Positions 4,865 through 6,899 of a DNA stretch of 6,899 nt are shown piece after piece (the first letter of the stretch is position 1; the number at the start of each line of letters is the position of its first letter). Location: positions 1 through 6,899 of the forward strand of contig JAGLTZ010000053.1 in the NCBI GenBank assembly GCA_023135015.1, written 5' to 3'. Source of the stretch: Candidatus Latescibacterota bacterium (GTDB lineage: Bacteria; Blakebacterota; Blakebacteria; Blakebacterales; Blakebacteraceae). The notes under the pieces are model-generated. The model ran no database searches. It saw nothing but the letters and a program-made list of their open reading frames with translations, and had not been told where the DNA came from. The position numbers and the translations under genes were made by a program.

Positions 4865-5218
4865 ATGGACAATGAATCTCTAAAGAGCCTGAGACTTGCA
4901 TTAGACCTGTCTCAGGAGCGTTTTGCGCGGCTCGTCGGCGTAAGTGTACGTACGGTGGCCCGCTGGGAAGCTGGGGATACCGTTCCGAGCCCTCTGGCGG
5001 AGCGCCAACTTGACTCATTGGTGCGACTATATCGCCGCCTTACCAATATCCTTCGCCCTGATTCTATTGATGACTGGATGGTGCGGCCGCATCCGGGCCT
5101 GGGCCAGAGGGCGCCGCGCCAGGTACTTAACACGGAGGGGCCAGAGCCGCTGCTGCGGCTCCTTGATGATATTCCATCAGCCTTCGAGGGTGGAGGTGGT
5201 GGTCTAGAGGATCTCTGA
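4865..5218 (+). CDS. Xre-family HTH regulator with MbcA/ParS-like C-terminal domain
   Basis: A 117-residue DNA-binding protein. Residues about 5-37 form a classic Xre helix-turn-helix (LRLALDLSQERFARLVGVSVRTVARWEAG). Residues about 52-108 resemble the toxin-binding domain of MbcA/ParS/Xre antitoxins (DUF2384-like), with the DWM..PHPGLG..APRQVL pattern around Trp71 to Leu88 and a following LLRLLDDI helix. A Gly-rich end follows. In this family the domain usually pairs with a RES toxin, but no RES gene lies next to it in this window: upstream is intergenic DNA and downstream is cstA on the other strand. It may be an orphan regulator. No Shine-Dalgarno sequence precedes the ATG, which is nevertheless the only plausible start, with an in-frame TGA at 4847. 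It overlaps the cstA 3' end by 15 bases. Confidence 0.85.
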   Translation: MDNESLKSLRLALDLSQERFARLVGVSVRTVARWEAGDTVPSPLAERQLDSLVRLYRRLTNILRPDSIDDWMVRPHPGLGQRAPRQVLNTEGPEPLLRLLDDIPSAFEGGGGGLEDL

Positions 5219-6856
5219 GGGCGGTTCCTGACGGCCACCACTGCGGTCCTGCCTCAGTGACTGATATGAGAGAATCGCCAGGACCACAGCCAGGACGAAG
5301 AGAAGGACACTGAGGAGACCCAGGAAATAATGTCTCTGGATGATATTGTCGTACGAGAATTTAATCAGCGCTGTGAGTGTGACCGCGAACATGAAGTACA
5401 TGGGAATGCGGGTGAACAACGCTCTCCTGCCGAGATGGGCCAGCCAGGCGCTGACCGCCAGCAGCGCGAGTGCCGCAAGGAGCTGATTTGCGCTGCCAAA
5501 AATAGGCCAGATTACCTCCCATCGACCGGAAAAGGCTAAGGCGCCGCTGACAATCACCATGAATGCGGTGCCGGTCCACCTGTTCTGGCTCCATGCCAGA
5601 GGTCGCTGGCCGGAGCGGTGGTGGCCAATGCTATCGAACAGTTCAGCAAAGGCGTAGCGGCCAAGGCGCGTGGCCGTATCAAGGGTTGTAAGCGCGAAGG
5701 CTGAGACCGCAAGGGCTGCAAAAGAGGTTCCAACGACAGGATCGATGCCAAGCGAGGCCAGGAAGTTGCCCACTCCCCGGCTGAAGAGAGTGACCGGGCC
5801 GACTTCATCAAGCCTGACGGCGTGAATGCCTCTTGTGAGTATAGCGACAGTGGAGAGGGCGACTACTGCCAGAAGGCCTTCGGTCAGCATGCCTCCGTAA
5901 GCAATCACACGGGCATTCTTTTCGTTATCGAGCTGTTTGGCGGTTGTGCCGCTGGCGACAAGGCTGTGAAAACCCGAGATTGCCCCGCAGGCAACTGTTA
6001 CGAAGAGGAGGGGAAAGATCGGGCCCAGCACTTCGTTGTTGAACCCTGTGAAGGCGGGCAGTTGAATCTCTGGGTTTGTAATGATTATTCCGAGAATGGC
6101 GCTTATCAGCAGGGCGTAGAGCAGGAACGAGTTGAGGTAGTCCCTCGGCTGAAGAAGTGCCCATACCGGTGTAACCGAGGCCAAGAAGACGTAGACGAAG
6201 AGTGCGACAATCCAGAACCCCTCGCTCATTTGAATCGGGAATCTCACTCCGACCCAGACGCTTGAAAAGAGCAGGATCACGCCCACCACTGTTGATGGAC
6301 CCAGCGGGAGCTTCCATCTGTAAAGGATCTGTCCGAATGCCAGCGCGAGGACTATGAAGAGGATGGAAGCTGTGGCGGCTTCCGGCGTGTTATTGAATGT
6401 TTTCGCCACGATGCTGGCGAATACGGCCACGACCAATATCAGTGTCGAAAGGCTGAAGATCAGGAACAGGTTCTTGCCACTTATTCCGATGTTCTCTTCG
6501 ATGACCTCACCGATGGAACGCCCCTTGTGCCGCAGGCTGGCAACGAGGCTCGACATGTCGTGGGTGCCTCCCAGGAAGATCGACCCGATCAGGATCCAGA
6601 GGAAGACGGGCACCCAGCCGAAAAGGGCGGCGGTTACAGGGCCTATGATGGGGGCGGCGCCGGCAATAGATGCGAAATGATGGCCGAAGAGAACGGGCGC
6701 CTTTGCGGGGACGTAATCAACGCCGTCGGTCATTGTATGGGCTGGTGTCTCACGGTCGGGAGCGATGCCGAGCGTACGGCTCAGGTATCTGCCGTAGAAA
6801 ATGTATCCTGCCGCGAGGGCGAGCAGGGCGATAAGAAGCATCAGCGCCACGTTCAT
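5204..6856 (-). CDS. cstA: CstA-family carbon starvation transporter
   Basis: A complete 550-residue polytopic inner-membrane protein of the CstA family, whose characterised members import peptides or pyruvate during carbon limitation. The N-terminal helix and YGRYLSRTLGI (21-31) are typical. They are followed by the hallmark DGVDYVPAKAPVLFGHHFASIAGAAPIIGP block (44-73), GTHDMSSLVASLRHKGRSI (97-115), ACGAISGFHSLVASGTTAKQL (289-309), TTLDTATRLGRYAFAEL (390-406) and PIFGSANQLLAALAL (451-465). It has well over ten hydrophobic segments and a polar C-terminal tail. It is shorter than the roughly 700-residue E. coli CstA but matches the shorter family branch. The ATG at 6856 is chosen because AGAGGT lies 8 bases upstream; an in-frame ATG at 6898 would add an unlikely basic leader. 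Which substrate it carries cannot be told from the sequence. No CstA regulator pair (LytTR type) is in view. Confidence 0.93.
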   Translation of the reverse strand: MNVALMLLIALLALAAGYIFYGRYLSRTLGIAPDRETPAHTMTDGVDYVPAKAPVLFGHHFASIAGAAPIIGPVTAALFGWVPVFLWILIGSIFLGGTHDMSSLVASLRHKGRSIGEVIEENIGISGKNLFLIFSLSTLILVVAVFASIVAKTFNNTPEAATASILFIVLALAFGQILYRWKLPLGPSTVVGVILLFSSVWVGVRFPIQMSEGFWIVALFVYVFLASVTPVWALLQPRDYLNSFLLYALLISAILGIIITNPEIQLPAFTGFNNEVLGPIFPLLFVTVACGAISGFHSLVASGTTAKQLDNEKNARVIAYGGMLTEGLLAVVALSTVAILTRGIHAVRLDEVGPVTLFSRGVGNFLASLGIDPVVGTSFAALAVSAFALTTLDTATRLGRYAFAELFDSIGHHRSGQRPLAWSQNRWTGTAFMVIVSGALAFSGRWEVIWPIFGSANQLLAALALLAVSAWLAHLGRRALFTRIPMYFMFAVTLTALIKFSYDNIIQRHYFLGLLSVLLFVLAVVLAILSYQSLRQDRSGGRQEPPSEIL

Positions 6857-6864
6857 TCGTAAAG

Positions 6865-6870
6865 ACCTCT
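6865..6870 (-). promoter_or_regulatory. Ribosome binding site deciding the cstA start
   Basis: Read on the minus strand this is AGAGGT, 8 bases before the ATG at 6856. It supports a 550-residue protein rather than the 564-residue reading from 6898. The window ends before any promoter can be judged. Confidence 0.65.
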
Positions 6871-6899
6871 TCTTGGAGCCTGCCGGATGCCAGCGCAAG

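Noticed and set aside
5822..6265. A 147-codon plus-strand frame inside cstA
   Set aside because: cstA motifs run through this stretch on the minus strand. The plus frame is a shadow without domains.

Overview
The window is bacterial chromosomal DNA of moderately high G+C with two AT-rich intergenic islands. Hand counts give about 28% G+C at 1-120 and 25% at 4501-4620. It carries eight well-supported protein genes, one doubtful small ORF and no RNA gene that I can recognise. The DnaK keeps the N-terminal-lobe insertion typical of diderm-type DnaKs and absent from Bacillus-type DnaKs. This argues against a classical Firmicute, but I cannot name the phylum from the sequence alone.

Left part (1-3136, + strand): a stress operon made of a small heat shock protein (Hsp20) followed 36 bases later by dnaK, then a DksA/TraR-type C4 zinc-finger gene after a 121-base gap with its own possible promoter. 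Neither a CIRCE element nor a HAIR (HspR) element is visible upstream of hsp20. A different perfect 9-bp inverted repeat with a 7-base spacer sits at 9-33. grpE and dnaJ are not in the window.

Middle part (3143-4448, - strand, convergent to the zinc-finger gene with 6 bases between stops): a tightly coupled three-gene unit. It runs from an AbrB-type antitoxin to a PIN-domain toxin (4-base ATGA overlap, strong Shine-Dalgarno) to an Icc/YfcE-like metallophosphoesterase (13-base overlap). A reasonable sigma70-type promoter lies just upstream. Above its -35 box are five GTAAG pentamers at roughly helical spacing. The PIN protein lacks one of the usual active-site aspartates (Leu108 stands in its place).

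Region 4449-4864 is an intergenic island with inverted repeats, a 45-codon ORF of unknown status, and a perfect 16-bp palindrome directly upstream of an Xre/MbcA-ParS-like HTH gene (4865-5218). That regulator has no adjacent RES toxin within the window. It overlaps tail to tail by 15 bases with a complete cstA-family transporter gene (5204-6856, - strand).

The most interesting points are the antitoxin-PIN-phosphoesterase operon, the altered PIN active site, and the structured control regions around 4500-4865. None is proven novel; each needs homolog comparison.
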